From Eubacterium sp. AF22-8LB (GTDB lineage Bacteria; Bacillota_I; Bacilli_A; Erysipelotrichales; Erysipelotrichaceae), in NCBI RefSeq assembly GCF_003458715.1, contig NZ_QRVI01000010.1:14425-78424 (forward strand): a stretch of DNA of 64,000 bases, written 5' to 3'. This document shows, piece by piece, positions 16,826-26,443 of this stretch. The stretch's first letter is position 1, and every line of letters begins with the position of its first letter. A model generated the notes under the pieces. The model did not search any database, was not told where the DNA came from, and saw only the letters and a list, made by a program, of their open reading frames with translations. Position numbers and translations under genes: made by a program.

Positions 16826-17591
16826 TTGAATTCTCCTTAAAGATACATTTGTATCCAATAGATTTTTCATCCTTAAAAACAGGCATAACCTTAAATAGCT
16901 GAGATGATGTATGTCCATATACATAAGCAGCCTGATAGCATTCTACATCATTGTTGTTATAATCTTTGGTAAAATACTTAGAATCTTTACGATGTGTTTT
17001 GGACTCTGATTCCCCTTGTATCCAATCATCTTTAACTCCAGATTCTGTTGAATCTTCATCATTCTCAATGCTTTTCACATAAGAAATATAATCTTGTATT
17101 TCCTCTTCACTAAGATTCCAACCTGCTGGAATTTCAACACCATCAACAGTAATGACTTGTTCTGCTACATCTACAATTTCACCACTTTTTGGATCTTTCT
17201 TTTTATTTGTAATTGTTTTAACTTTACGATTATCATCATGTAAGCCATGTACTGTATAAGTACATTCCGTTTTATCAAAGCGAACATTTGCTAAGGCTTT
17301 TAAATCACTGTCATAAACCAATTTTATTGTAACAACATCACCATTTTTTAAGCCTTTGTTATTTTTAATAGAATATTGAAAAGAATCAATCAGTTTATTT
17401 ATAGTCTGATCATTGCCTGTGTAATGTACTTCATGACTAACAACTTTAACCTTACCCTTTTTATTCCAACCCGTTTCTTTTACTTTGATATTTTCAAAAG
17501 GCTTCAACTCCACTATATCCTGTTTACTACAACCACTCATAAACATAGCACAAAGAAATATCAACAATATATATTTCATATTATGTTTCAT
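16818..17591 (-). CDS. Lipoprotein of the transfer region
   Basis: This 257-aa protein has a signal peptide with lipobox FMSGC (ILLIFLCAMFMSGCSKQ), so Cys21 would be lipidated and the protein anchored outside the membrane. The mature part is beta-rich (LKNGDVVTIKLVYDSD, GVEIPAGWNLSEEEIQDYI), reminiscent of domains in Firmicute lipoproteins that bind cell-wall or membrane components. The exact role is unknown. It follows the CHAP hydrolase gene and is likely part of the secretion-channel envelope module. Confidence 0.75.
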   Translation of the reverse strand: MKHNMKYILLIFLCAMFMSGCSKQDIVELKPFENIKVKETGWNKKGKVKVVSHEVHYTGNDQTINKLIDSFQYSIKNNKGLKNGDVVTIKLVYDSDLKALANVRFDKTECTYTVHGLHDDNRKVKTITNKKKDPKSGEIVDVAEQVITVDGVEIPAGWNLSEEEIQDYISYVKSIENDEDSTESGVKDDWIQGESESKTHRKDSKYFTKDYNNNDVECYQAAYVYGHTSSQLFKVMPVFKDEKSIGYKCIFKENSNE

Positions 17592-17626
17592 TCAATCACC
17601 TTCATTTCAATGTCTAAATAAATATA

Positions 17627-18889
17627 TTAAATCGGTACTGCAAAGGTTACATCCCCATAATAGGCATGCAACTGTGAAATTGAATACGTAAAAGTACGCC
17701 AATCCGTAATGGCTGTAGCATAATCGTTCGTTATACCATCAATATTACCTTCGTGAACTGTAACCTGATCTCCATTCACTGCTACAACAATAAATACGTG
17801 ATTATGACCATTCTTGTTATCACTTGAGCCGACAGCTCCCGCCGTAGGATCTTTTGAAAATTTAAATTTATCACCGTGAGCAGCCAACAATTCGCTAACA
17901 CATTTATAGCCAGGACCACTAAAACCAGGATCATAACCATAAATTTCATAAAAACGACCCCAAGCAAACCATGTACATTGTCCATATAATCCGCCCTGTG
18001 CATAAGGATTTTTTGTAATCCATGCATCTGTATTAGAAAAATCTGGAGAACCTGTAATATCGCCACCACCATATTTCATGGCACGCTCCACTTTTGTGAT
18101 AGCTCCCTTCCATTTATGATTATCATCCAAATTGTTGTTCAAGCCACCAAATCCAGCTGCATGAAGTTTAGGCATTGTAGTCCGATTTACGTCTCCATAA
18201 AACTCAACCATTGACCCATCCCCAGACAAACAGGCATGACTGCTATCATTATTTCCTTGATGTGTGTGTGCATCCGCTTTAATATCACATATGATAATAT
18301 AGATCTGCTCACCAGAATCCAATGTTATCCGGAATTTTTCACCAATAGTGGTCGTATAATAAGTCGCCATAGCATTGCAATACCATTTATAGCCACCGTC
18401 TTCAATATAAGCAAGTCCCCATTCATCATGTTTAATCTGACCATATTTATTTTCAAATAATAGCTTATATTGTTCAGATGCTGTGTTTGTTACTGCTGAT
18501 TCATTTGCCAAATCTTTAATTGTGTTGCCTGTATCGCACATTTTAATATCCGTAAATGTGTAACTCTGAGATGAAATAAATCCTAGAACACTAGAAATCA
18601 CAATAAAAATACACATAAACATGAGTACAACAGGAATCATAGAAATAAGAACCGACATAATAACAGGAATAGTAGCAATTGCTGTATAAATCGCTGACAA
18701 TGAATTAATAAAAGCTTTACCGATGTTTTTCAGAGTACGGAACGGATGTCTTATACTTGACATTATTCGTTGAATATTCTTTCTCTGTCTCCACATCTGA
18801 CCAATCGTTCGTACAGACCCACGAGCTGCCTTATTGACATACCACATAGTTTTATTCGTGGTTGAATCTGGATCATTACCTCTAATCAT
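17627..18889 (-). CDS. Membrane-anchored CHAP-domain peptidoglycan hydrolase (VirB1-like), probable 3' part of a split gene
   Basis: This 420-aa protein has a cytoplasmic basic N-terminus, a long hydrophobic region (about residues 60-105, TIPVIMSVLISMIPVVLMFM and following) and a C-terminal CHAP domain (about 290-415). The catalytic Cys is in GQCTWFAWGRFYEI and the His in GHNHVFIVVAV. It should open the cell wall for the conjugation apparatus. The frame stays open upstream of the ATG at 18889 to an A8 tract at 18938-18945, where the preceding ORF ends in another frame. The two ORFs look like one protein split by a 1-nt shift. Confidence 0.85.
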   Translation of the reverse strand: MIRGNDPDSTTNKTMWYVNKAARGSVRTIGQMWRQRKNIQRIMSSIRHPFRTLKNIGKAFINSLSAIYTAIATIPVIMSVLISMIPVVLMFMCIFIVISSVLGFISSQSYTFTDIKMCDTGNTIKDLANESAVTNTASEQYKLLFENKYGQIKHDEWGLAYIEDGGYKWYCNAMATYYTTTIGEKFRITLDSGEQIYIIICDIKADAHTHQGNNDSSHACLSGDGSMVEFYGDVNRTTMPKLHAAGFGGLNNNLDDNHKWKGAITKVERAMKYGGGDITGSPDFSNTDAWITKNPYAQGGLYGQCTWFAWGRFYEIYGYDPGFSGPGYKCVSELLAAHGDKFKFSKDPTAGAVGSSDNKNGHNHVFIVVAVNGDQVTVHEGNIDGITNDYATAITDWRTFTYSISQLHAYYGDVTFAVPI

Positions 18890-18914
18890 AGCGTTTGTCA
18901 GTTTACGTGACTGA

Positions 18915-19625
18915 TTACGAATAGTATTTATAGATGATTTTTTTTAAAGAAAAACTTTTCCGTTTTAAATAATTGCTATAAGCCTGAACATGAGTTTGTC
19001 TTGATAAGGTTCTATTATATGCATTCGATTTAAATTTTACAGTAATAGCATCTCTTCGCTCAGGCAATGACGATTCCGCCATTTGATTTGGAACATAACG
19101 ATTATGAGCCAGTTTATGTCTATAAAGGATTGCATCTCTACGTGATTTTCCAGATATAATATCTGTATAACTCATCTGGGATGGCTTAACATCGTTCACC
19201 TTCGCATTTCCAAATGCTTGAGATTTTTCTTTGATACGTTCCATACGTTTGTTGTTGTATATAACTTTTGAAACGCCATATACCACTGGACTAGCCACTC
19301 CCCTAGCAACACGAACCGTGTTTTGTGCAATCATTGCTGAATTGCCCGCAAGAAACATACCTGCATCTGATGTTAAATCTTTTCTGCCATATCCCCCCAC
19401 ATCATAGACATCAGGTGTATAACGATTTACTTGAGTTGCAATCGTAGACAGTGTTCCACGAGATATGTCATGTGCAGTATAGATAGAATTTGACATTAGA
19501 TACTTGCTTGAATCTAATACACGGCCTCCTACATCGACTGCAACGGCTGATGAGTAGGAAGTTGCTCTGATAGTTTGATGCAACGCAGTGGTTCCTGCAT
19601 TTATTATTTGTTGTCTGTTTACCAA
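18915..19625 (-). CDS. T4SS-associated protein, N-terminal part of a frameshifted gene
   Basis: This 236-aa ORF begins MVNRQQIINAGTTALHQTIR, is basic and low-complexity, and ends SFSLKKIIYKYYS directly after an A8 run. With one A fewer, translation would read through KKSSINTIRNQSRKLTNAM into the CHAP protein, giving about 670 aa. The N-terminal region resembles the disordered heads of large ICE CHAP proteins. No catalytic domain is seen in this part. It is preceded by palindrome A4 and by the Ig-like protein gene. Confidence 0.6.
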   Translation of the reverse strand: MVNRQQIINAGTTALHQTIRATSYSSAVAVDVGGRVLDSSKYLMSNSIYTAHDISRGTLSTIATQVNRYTPDVYDVGGYGRKDLTSDAGMFLAGNSAMIAQNTVRVARGVASPVVYGVSKVIYNNKRMERIKEKSQAFGNAKVNDVKPSQMSYTDIISGKSRRDAILYRHKLAHNRYVPNQMAESSLPERRDAITVKFKSNAYNRTLSRQTHVQAYSNYLKRKSFSLKKIIYKYYS

Positions 19626-19643
19626 AATAAACCTCCTTAAAAA

Positions 19644-19665
19644 AAGATGGCAGTACTGCCATCTT
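19644..19665. repeat. Palindrome A4
   Basis: AAGATGGCAGTACTGCCATCTT is a perfect 22-bp palindrome that overlaps the last base pairs of the stop codon of the upstream gene (19664-19666). Confidence 0.92.
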
Positions 19666-20647
19666 AGTTGAAAATCAATTGCATGCCTAGATAAATGCCA
19701 TCACTATCCTGAATCGGTGTACAAGAACCACTAAAACCAGACGATAGTAAATCATTCTGACAAGCACTTGGAGCACTCGACATATCATATCCTTGCGAAA
19801 ACAAGTATTGCTTATTTGATGGTTTAGGGCGTGATGGTTGATTTGTCGTTGTCTGTGTTTGCTGTGGTATCTGTTGAACAGGCTGCTGTGGAGTTTGATA
19901 GCTTTGTTGATTTTGTGAAGAGGAATTCTGTGTAGAAGAATTCTGCACTTGTGGGCTTTCTTTCTGAGAAGAATTATCGCTTTTTGCCTCATCTGAATTG
20001 TCTTTCTTTACATCCTGTTCACTTTTCTTTTCCTTCTTAGCATTTATATATATAACTGTTGATTTTTTGGCTACATTTCCACTTTTATCAGTAGCCTCAA
20101 TAATTAAATGTACTGAATCACCATATGAATAGCTTTCCTCTTTAACATACTTTTTAATTTTGATTTTACTGTCTGGCGTCTGGTTATCGGAAACGGAATA
20201 AAATGAATCTACTTTTAATTTACGTACATCATTTAAATCCATTCTATGATCTATATCTTTCTTTATTTTAATCACTGGTTTTTTTGTGTCTACAACATTT
20301 ATAACTATATTTTGTTTTTCTATTGTGCTATCTGTATATTTTCCTGTAATCGTCTGAGCACCAAGCTTGAATACGTCTATTTCATCAAATGTGATTTCGT
20401 ATCCGTTCACCGAGATTGTATTTGAGCTAATTCGATTACTGTCATCAACAGGATTACCCGCAACCGATTCAACCAAATCAACAACACGAACAAGATGTCC
20501 ATATTCAATAGTATCGTCATTCAAAACAATACTGTGATTGTCTTTAAAAACGAAAAGAAATAGAAAGCAAAGAATCCCAAAAACAGATATACTAATCAAG
20601 AACATTTTGAAATAATGTTTAAAATCTGCATCTTCAAGAAAGCTCAT
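19664..20647 (-). CDS. Membrane-anchored protein with Ig-like domains
   Basis: This 327-aa protein has a short cytoplasmic head and one membrane segment (about 15-33, MFLISISVFGILCFLFLFVF). The extracellular beta-rich region holds two Ig-like repeats (GAQTITGKYTDSTIEKQNIVI; VISDNQTPDSKIK-type with IEATDKSGNVAKKSTVI). A Ser/Gln/Pro-rich linker leads to a C-terminal segment with two Cys (CQNDLLSSGFSGSC). Such proteins usually span the cell wall. It is probably a channel-associated surface component. It overlaps the ArdC-like gene by 4 bp (ATGA). Confidence 0.65.
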   Translation of the reverse strand: MSFLEDADFKHYFKMFLISISVFGILCFLFLFVFKDNHSIVLNDDTIEYGHLVRVVDLVESVAGNPVDDSNRISSNTISVNGYEITFDEIDVFKLGAQTITGKYTDSTIEKQNIVINVVDTKKPVIKIKKDIDHRMDLNDVRKLKVDSFYSVSDNQTPDSKIKIKKYVKEESYSYGDSVHLIIEATDKSGNVAKKSTVIYINAKKEKKSEQDVKKDNSDEAKSDNSSQKESPQVQNSSTQNSSSQNQQSYQTPQQPVQQIPQQTQTTTNQPSRPKPSNKQYLFSQGYDMSSAPSACQNDLLSSGFSGSCTPIQDSDGIYLGMQLIFN

Positions 20648-21660
20648 AAGTCTCTATCATGTTCCTTTTCTAAACTATTCTTTGACTCTGATATATCTCT
20701 GCTTTTCATCTGTCTATTAATCGATTTATTTTGATGAAATTCGCCCTTTTCCATGACAAAATTACAGATTTTATCTGCATCTTTAACAGCATCCTCCAAG
20801 TATTTATAGTTATCCTTTATTGCGGTAGACCAGCTTTGTATGTATGCTACATTGTTATTTTCATTTATACTAGTATCAATCCCCAGTTCAGCACAAATGT
20901 ATGCAGACGCAATTTCCGCACGCAATTCTTCTTTTGCATACTCCTCGCTTCCAAATTCACCAGTTACTTCTCTTTCTAGACCTTTGGAAGTACTATGAGC
21001 AATTTCATGAGCCAAGGTAGATAATAATGATTCTTTATTAAAGAAGTGATTATCTGGTGGTAAAACAATTCTATGCTTATTGATATCGTAATAACATCGC
21101 ACATTTATTTTAGATTGATAAAGCTCAACACCAGTCTCCTTCATAAAACCTTTTAAAAATTCAAACTTCTCATCATTAGAGTAGATATGTTGTTGAGGAT
21201 CTTTTTCAATTTCTTTTACTAAGTCCTCGCTAAACACATATTTTACACTAGCGTAAGCCCATTTAAAATTACTTTCTGTCGCTTCGCCAGACCGTATCAT
21301 TTCTGATTTTTTTGATACTCCAACGAGTTTTCTATCTGAATAATCTGTCGCACCATCTTTGAAATAGTTAAACATCGGATAAATAATAGGAATTCCTTTT
21401 CCTTTTGCATTTTCAAGATGATATCCCTTGTCTTTAATCTGATTAAATGTGAAGAAACGATTCCCTTCGTATTTCTCTTCCTGACTATAAAAAGTCAAAA
21501 GAAAACGATTTAACCCAGAATATTTACGGTTACTGATGCCATTGCAAGCTCCACCAACTGTTCTCCAGTTTTTACTCCATTCCGCTTGTTTCTCATCCAA
21601 ACAATGGATAAATCGTTCTGCAAGTTGCTGTTTTACAATTTCAGATTTATCATTTTTCAC
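20644..21660 (-). CDS. ArdC-like antirestriction protein with zincin domain
   Basis: This 338-aa protein has an N-terminal ArdC ssDNA-binding domain (about 10-120: NWRTVGGACNGISNRKYSGLNRFLL, FFTFNQIKDKG) and a metallopeptidase domain with HEIAHSTSK (HExxH) and the downstream YAKEELRAEIASAYIC glutamate helix. ArdC proteins protect incoming single-stranded DNA from host restriction during conjugation. It is translationally coupled to the Ig-like gene. A second, larger ArdC-like protein is at 61212-62981. Confidence 0.82.
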   Translation of the reverse strand: MKNDKSEIVKQQLAERFIHCLDEKQAEWSKNWRTVGGACNGISNRKYSGLNRFLLTFYSQEEKYEGNRFFTFNQIKDKGYHLENAKGKGIPIIYPMFNYFKDGATDYSDRKLVGVSKKSEMIRSGEATESNFKWAYASVKYVFSEDLVKEIEKDPQQHIYSNDEKFEFLKGFMKETGVELYQSKINVRCYYDINKHRIVLPPDNHFFNKESLLSTLAHEIAHSTSKGLEREVTGEFGSEEYAKEELRAEIASAYICAELGIDTSINENNNVAYIQSWSTAIKDNYKYLEDAVKDADKICNFVMEKGEFHQNKSINRQMKSRDISESKNSLEKEHDRDL

Positions 21661-21672
21661 ATTTCACACCTC

Positions 21673-22602
21673 CTACATCCTATTTATACGCATTATGTTT
21701 GCGTCATTGCCAAAATTAAAACCAATATGCTGTAAAGCTAACAAAGACTTATCTTCGTTTACATCATTCATTTCACTTGCAAATTTCAGATCCTGATAAA
21801 GCCCATTTGCATACAACGTATCTAAACATGCTTCTATGAGTTTACATGAAGTCTTGTCATCATGTAATGCGACTAATAATTTAGCTCCTAATTCTGAACA
21901 ACATCCTAGTGTTTTGTCTTCATTTGTGAGAATTTTGTATTTATTATTTTCTATATATATGTATGGAAAATCCCTACGCTCATCATTTTTAAACTCTTCT
22001 TTTGTGTGAACAAGAAAATACTTTTTATCCATATTTAAAATCTTTTCCAAATTATTTAAAAGCATGAGTCGAATATCATTTGTACGTGTATCTTTAAAAA
22101 CAATAGTATTATGATGCAAGTTAGATGGCATCCCATTATTCTCATGTACAGAAGAGTTTATATTATCTTCTTCATTTGGTACATCACTAGAGATTTCTTT
22201 ATCCGAAGATTCATCAGCATCTAGCCGCTTTAAACCAGAACCATTACTATCTTCCCCCACACTTAAAGTGGCAGTACTGCCATCGTTATCGGTTTTGCAA
22301 TATATAACAGATTGATTCTCAGACGAATATGTAATATCAATAGAGTCTAAAAAGTAAAGATTTGTTTTTGACATACGAAAACTTCCCCGTACCTGAACAA
22401 CTGTACCACCAATCAAAAGACTACCATGACATTGCCCAGTCGATGTGTCGGCGTCATCAAAAAGTGCTTGAAACACTTCTGCATTCCAAGCACGCCCTAC
22501 AAAATATCCTTTGAAGTTAAAAATTTGAGAATCCAATGGAAGCGTATCTATCGAAGATTCTTCATCCCAGCTTAAAACAGTCATCTTTTTTAATTTAAAC
22601 AT
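21673..22602 (-). CDS. Hypothetical ICE protein containing an in-frame A-palindrome
   Basis: This 309-aa protein begins MFKLKKMTVLSWDEESSIDT. Residues about 60-110 look like a small beta-barrel (SLLIGGTVVQVRGSFRMSKTN), the middle is acidic and disordered, and the C-terminal part is globular. The family is not recognised. The palindrome core at 22269-22282 is read in frame as DGSTAT within TDNDGSTATLSVGED, at the start of the disordered linker. This suggests that palindrome sequence entered the coding region. Confidence 0.55.
   Translation of the reverse strand: MFKLKKMTVLSWDEESSIDTLPLDSQIFNFKGYFVGRAWNAEVFQALFDDADTSTGQCHGSLLIGGTVVQVRGSFRMSKTNLYFLDSIDITYSSENQSVIYCKTDNDGSTATLSVGEDSNGSGLKRLDADESSDKEISSDVPNEEDNINSSVHENNGMPSNLHHNTIVFKDTRTNDIRLMLLNNLEKILNMDKKYFLVHTKEEFKNDERRDFPYIYIENNKYKILTNEDKTLGCCSELGAKLLVALHDDKTSCKLIEACLDTLYANGLYQDLKFASEMNDVNEDKSLLALQHIGFNFGNDANIMRINRM
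22267..22284. repeat. Palindrome A5 (inside a coding region)
   Basis: The exact core TGGCAGTACTGCCA (22269-22282) lies in frame within the 309-aa ORF and encodes GSTA of DGSTATL. Confidence 0.9.
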
Positions 22603-22616
22603 ATAGACCTCCTAAG

Positions 22617-22630
22617 TGGCAGTACTGCCA
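22617..22630. repeat. Palindrome A6
   Basis: An exact TGGCAGTACTGCCA sits 8 bp after the virB4 stop codon on the minus strand (22638) and just upstream of the RBS of the next gene. Confidence 0.9.
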
Positions 22631-22637
22631 TCGTTTT

Positions 22638-25337
22638 TTAATAATCATCTGGATTAAATTGAAAGCCCGAATTTTGTGAAGGATTTGATGCAGTAGATGT
22701 GACATTATATAAGCTTTCACGATTATCTACTTGATGGTTCTGTTCTCTACTTTCACCTTTAGAAACATTTAAAGCAGTATCTGATTGTGTCATATTCTGA
22801 ACATCATCTTTTTTTTGTGCATAATTAGGCATCATCACTTCACGCATTCTATCTTCTTTTTCTTGCTTTTCACGTTGTTCTTTTTGCAAACGCAAAGATT
22901 CTTCCTGAAGCTTACGAATTCTTTTTTCTTCCAATTTCTTCTTGTCTTCTGGGTCTGTATTCCAGAGTTCGTAACAAATTGTATCTTTAGGGAATTTGTC
23001 CGTGAACGGAACAATGGTCTTACCATAACGAATCAAGCCAGAACCTCTAGGAGCATTCTGAACATATCTGCATTGCTCATCAGATAAATTTAATAATCCT
23101 TTTAACTGAACTAAGTCTAATTTTTCCTGACGTAGCATAATAAAGAAATCTGAGTTTGCAAGCATAGTACTTGTCTTATCCGAACGTAAAAGGTCCGTTA
23201 CATTTTGTGTGATACCAGTACATGCACCGCCAAATTTACGCACCCATTTCCAGAACTCATACAAGAAGTTTTCGGAATATTCATTATCAAGTAAACGATA
23301 GATTTCATCTATGTAAACCCAAGTATCTTTACCTTGTTCGAAATTTTTAAGCATCTGTTCTTTAATTGTTTCCAAAATGATTTTGTTTCCAAGTGGCTTG
23401 ATAGATTCTGACATATCATGAATATCAAATACCACCATTCGACTATTGATATTTACATTTGATTCATGTGCAAATAGATCATAAGTACCTTCAACGTATG
23501 TCCATAACCCTTCATACATTTGATGAGCAACATCCCCTTTATAATTATTCAAATACTCATGGAATGTTTTTAATGTAGGCATACGAGCACTTCTTGGATT
23601 GGTAGTCAGTTTTGCTTCATAATCCAAAAACATAGAGTGAACAATCTGGTCAATAATTGACTTTTGCTCTCCGGTCAAATATCCATTTACTCCAATCATT
23701 TCAGCCATCATTACAATGGCAATTTCTGCTTTACGTGACAAGAAGTCTGCTCTTGATATATCACCGTCAAAAGGATTGAAATGTAAACTTGAGTTTGTAT
23801 CCACTTGAAGAATTTGACAATCCGTTCTGTTGGAATATTTATTTAAGCCATCTACAAGCTTCTTATACTCTCCTTGTGGATCAATAATAATAATATTTGC
23901 ATTTGGATCACCTAAGAACAAGGGAGTAATTTCCTTTTTGGCAATAAATGATTTTCCCATCCCAGTTGGAGCCATGATAAATGCATTACGGTTAACCAGT
24001 CCCTTTCGATTACATAGAATCATGTTACCTGTTGTTTTGTTGATTCCATAAAATATTGGCTGATTTTCATGCAATAGTTCCTGAGAAGTAAAAGGCATGA
24101 CATAAGCACAATTATTAGTTAAGAGTGGACGAGATAATCCTTCTTTAGGTAAACCTAAAGGTAATGCACAGTTAAATCCAATTTCCTGCTCATAGTCCAT
24201 TTTGATAAAATCACACGTCATTCTTTTTCCTGTACGTTCTACAAGATTAATGACATTATTCATTTCATCCATTGATTTTGCATTAACCAGTACTAAAAAT
24301 TGACAGTTAAAAATTCGTTGGTCATTATCTTCTACGAGTTGACGCCATGTATTTACAGCCTCACTTTGTGATCTCAGATTAGGAGGCAAATTCCCTGAAA
24401 AATTAGCACGTGCTAGGTTCTTTTCGTTCTCAGCTTGAATCTGCATATCCACTTTTTCATAAGTCCTATTAATAAGGGCAATAGAATCTTCTTTTGACTG
24501 TAACTGCATGTGAAACGTCATAACAATATTACTTTCAATTTTTGATAATTCGTAAATTAAATCATCCTTTAACCAAGTAGGATAGTTTTGAATCACCATC
24601 GCACAACAATATCTTTCCCCCATCATAAAATAATCCTTTTTAAAATCAAAAGAATATGGTGATATAAAGTCTTTCGTAGTATTTCCAACACCTAAATCAC
24701 TGTATTTAAAATCGAATGGGCGTGATGGAAATGTGATAGATGCCAATGTTTCAAGTCTTTCCTGACCAGACATCACTTCTGCTTCACAGCCAAGATTTGA
24801 AAGTTGATCACAAAAATTCTCAGCTAACAAATCCAATGTTTTCTTTGCATCCAAGAAATTTCTTTCTTTACATGTAAACGTAAATATCTTATCTGAAACA
24901 ATAGAATTATTTCCTAATTCCATATTATCACGCACACGTTGATTTAATTCTGCACGAATAATATCTAACCCATCTGCTCTATGTGGCATAACAATATTCT
25001 TTTCAAACTCTTCCCTATTTAATAAGCGGTTATTAATAACAAGAGATACATCTATATCGTTCCCTAGCGACTGAAGAAAGTCAGAATACATAGCTATAAT
25101 CTGCTCTTTCATCTCATTTGGAGCAATTTGATAATTTATATCTGTAAATTTTACTGCACGAGAATACAAGTCATCATCCATACAGCAAATGCCATCTTCA
25201 AGCATTTCCTTGTAACGAATCACATTTTGAGCGATACGGGCACGTTTGATTCTCTTTTTTGTATCTCTTTTACTTTCTGTATTCACGGCAGTACCGTTTG
25301 TTGATTGATTTGTCTTTTCTCGATTTTTTAAAAACAT
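22638..25337 (-). CDS. VirB4/TraE-like conjugation ATPase
   Basis: This 899-aa protein is the motor ATPase of the type IV secretion channel. An N-terminal VirB4 domain (about 100-420) is followed by an ATPase domain with Walker A MAPTGMGKSF (about 455-464), NIIIIDPQGEY (Walker B-like) and VYIDEIYRLLDNEYSENFLYEFWKWVRKFGG. A charged coiled tail (about 800-850) and low-complexity C-terminus follow. It overlaps the prgI gene by 68 bp in another frame. The N-terminal NGTAVN is encoded by a degenerate A-type palindrome (25285-25297). Confidence 0.93.
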   Translation of the reverse strand: MFLKNREKTNQSTNGTAVNTESKRDTKKRIKRARIAQNVIRYKEMLEDGICCMDDDLYSRAVKFTDINYQIAPNEMKEQIIAMYSDFLQSLGNDIDVSLVINNRLLNREEFEKNIVMPHRADGLDIIRAELNQRVRDNMELGNNSIVSDKIFTFTCKERNFLDAKKTLDLLAENFCDQLSNLGCEAEVMSGQERLETLASITFPSRPFDFKYSDLGVGNTTKDFISPYSFDFKKDYFMMGERYCCAMVIQNYPTWLKDDLIYELSKIESNIVMTFHMQLQSKEDSIALINRTYEKVDMQIQAENEKNLARANFSGNLPPNLRSQSEAVNTWRQLVEDNDQRIFNCQFLVLVNAKSMDEMNNVINLVERTGKRMTCDFIKMDYEQEIGFNCALPLGLPKEGLSRPLLTNNCAYVMPFTSQELLHENQPIFYGINKTTGNMILCNRKGLVNRNAFIMAPTGMGKSFIAKKEITPLFLGDPNANIIIIDPQGEYKKLVDGLNKYSNRTDCQILQVDTNSSLHFNPFDGDISRADFLSRKAEIAIVMMAEMIGVNGYLTGEQKSIIDQIVHSMFLDYEAKLTTNPRSARMPTLKTFHEYLNNYKGDVAHQMYEGLWTYVEGTYDLFAHESNVNINSRMVVFDIHDMSESIKPLGNKIILETIKEQMLKNFEQGKDTWVYIDEIYRLLDNEYSENFLYEFWKWVRKFGGACTGITQNVTDLLRSDKTSTMLANSDFFIMLRQEKLDLVQLKGLLNLSDEQCRYVQNAPRGSGLIRYGKTIVPFTDKFPKDTICYELWNTDPEDKKKLEEKRIRKLQEESLRLQKEQREKQEKEDRMREVMMPNYAQKKDDVQNMTQSDTALNVSKGESREQNHQVDNRESLYNVTSTASNPSQNSGFQFNPDDY

Positions 25338-25671
25338 CCTTTGATCCCTTCTTTGTAAAATAATAAATCTCGTTTGAATAAATTACTCTTTGTTTAACAG
25401 TATAAAAGCGGTGTATCGCCGCCAGCTTTTCTTGATATGGTCTGGAATTTTGCCACTTTGCCCAGCCCATAGCAAATATTCCAAAACATAAAGCAATTGT
25501 TACGTAAATACAGATATCCTGTGGTATATGCAGTAACAGATATGAAACAAAATAAAATGACAATCCAACTACCACTGCAATAAACGACCAGAATAACTGT
25601 CTTACAGAAAGCCCTAAAAAGATTTTCTCTTCATAGGTTGTTATATCTTTAGGTACATATGAAGATTCCAT
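25270..25671 (-). CDS. PrgI-family (VirB3-like) membrane protein
   Basis: This 133-aa protein begins MESSYVPKDITTYEEKIFLGLSVRQL. Two adjacent membrane helices follow (about 30-50 and 55-72: SFIAVVVGLSFYFVSYLLL; DICIYVTIALCFGIFAMGW), then a basic cytoplasmic tail. This is the PrgI architecture found directly before VirB4 ATPase genes in Gram-positive conjugation systems. It probably docks VirB4 at the membrane. The 3' end overlaps virB4. Confidence 0.88.
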   Translation of the reverse strand: MESSYVPKDITTYEEKIFLGLSVRQLFWSFIAVVVGLSFYFVSYLLLHIPQDICIYVTIALCFGIFAMGWAKWQNSRPYQEKLAAIHRFYTVKQRVIYSNEIYYFTKKGSKDVFKKSRKDKSINKRYCREYRK

Positions 25672-25699
25672 AAGTATACTCCTTTCATTCAGTAGAATA

Positions 25700-25725
25700 A
25701 GAAGGTGGCAGTACTGCCATCTTCT
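25700..25725. repeat. Palindrome A7
   Basis: The exact core (25706-25719) has arms AGAAG/CTTCT and lies between the 192-aa ORF and prgI. Confidence 0.9.
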
Positions 25726-25766
25726 TTAATTTAATTAAGGCACACATCTTAATTATCACAAGAACA

Positions 25767-26345
25767 TCATCGTTCTAAATCAGAATTAGAAGATTTTTCA
25801 TGCTTATGTTCTGTGTTTAAATTGATTTCATTTGTTTTTTCTTTTTGGGTAGTCTTTTTCACATCTTTTTCGACTGTTACTACTTTTTTCTTTTCACGTA
25901 TAAGCTTTGTATCAAAGATTTCCGCCATTTGTTTCCTGTTTAACTTTACAGGAATTGGCTTATCAAACTGATTCTTACCGTCAGGCGTGAAAATCGGATG
26001 CCCATCCGCATCTCTAAGTCGCTGACTCTCAAAATAAACTGTCCATGTCGAAGTTTCACAATCCATATACATCACTTTTTTTTGAGCGATTTTTGTATCA
26101 TGAACAGCATCTCTTGGAACCTGAATATAGGCTTTTCTTGAGTTAACATCAATTCCATTTACATCTTTTGGAAACTGAAGTTTTCTATGATTTGCAGAGG
26201 GCAATAAAATACGATACATCAATAAAGGCTTACCATCTTTACCCGTTGCTCTGCTATGTTCATAGTCACGATACTCATTTGTTTTTGGATCTTTATACTT
26301 TGCTTTTAACATCTGTCTTGAAAAATATACATGTGGTGCTGCCAT
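25767..26345 (-). CDS. Hypothetical T4SS-region protein
   Basis: This 192-aa basic protein begins MAAPHVYFSRQMLKAKYKDP. Motifs DVNSRKAYIQVPRDAVHDTK, WTVYFESQRLRDADG and KPIPVKLNRKQMAEIFD suggest a compact fold of about 145 residues. A Lys/Glu-rich tail follows. There is no membrane segment. It is not recognised. Its position between the VirB6-like and PrgI genes makes a cytoplasmic role at the channel likely. Confidence 0.55.
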   Translation of the reverse strand: MAAPHVYFSRQMLKAKYKDPKTNEYRDYEHSRATGKDGKPLLMYRILLPSANHRKLQFPKDVNGIDVNSRKAYIQVPRDAVHDTKIAQKKVMYMDCETSTWTVYFESQRLRDADGHPIFTPDGKNQFDKPIPVKLNRKQMAEIFDTKLIREKKKVVTVEKDVKKTTQKEKTNEINLNTEHKHEKSSNSDLER

Positions 26346-26443
26346 AACCTACCTCCCGATTTTTGTTCTAACTGCTATGAAGTTTCTCCTAAGTGTGTGC
26401 AAGAAACTATATTAACGTGTATGACAAAACGTTAATACCAAAA

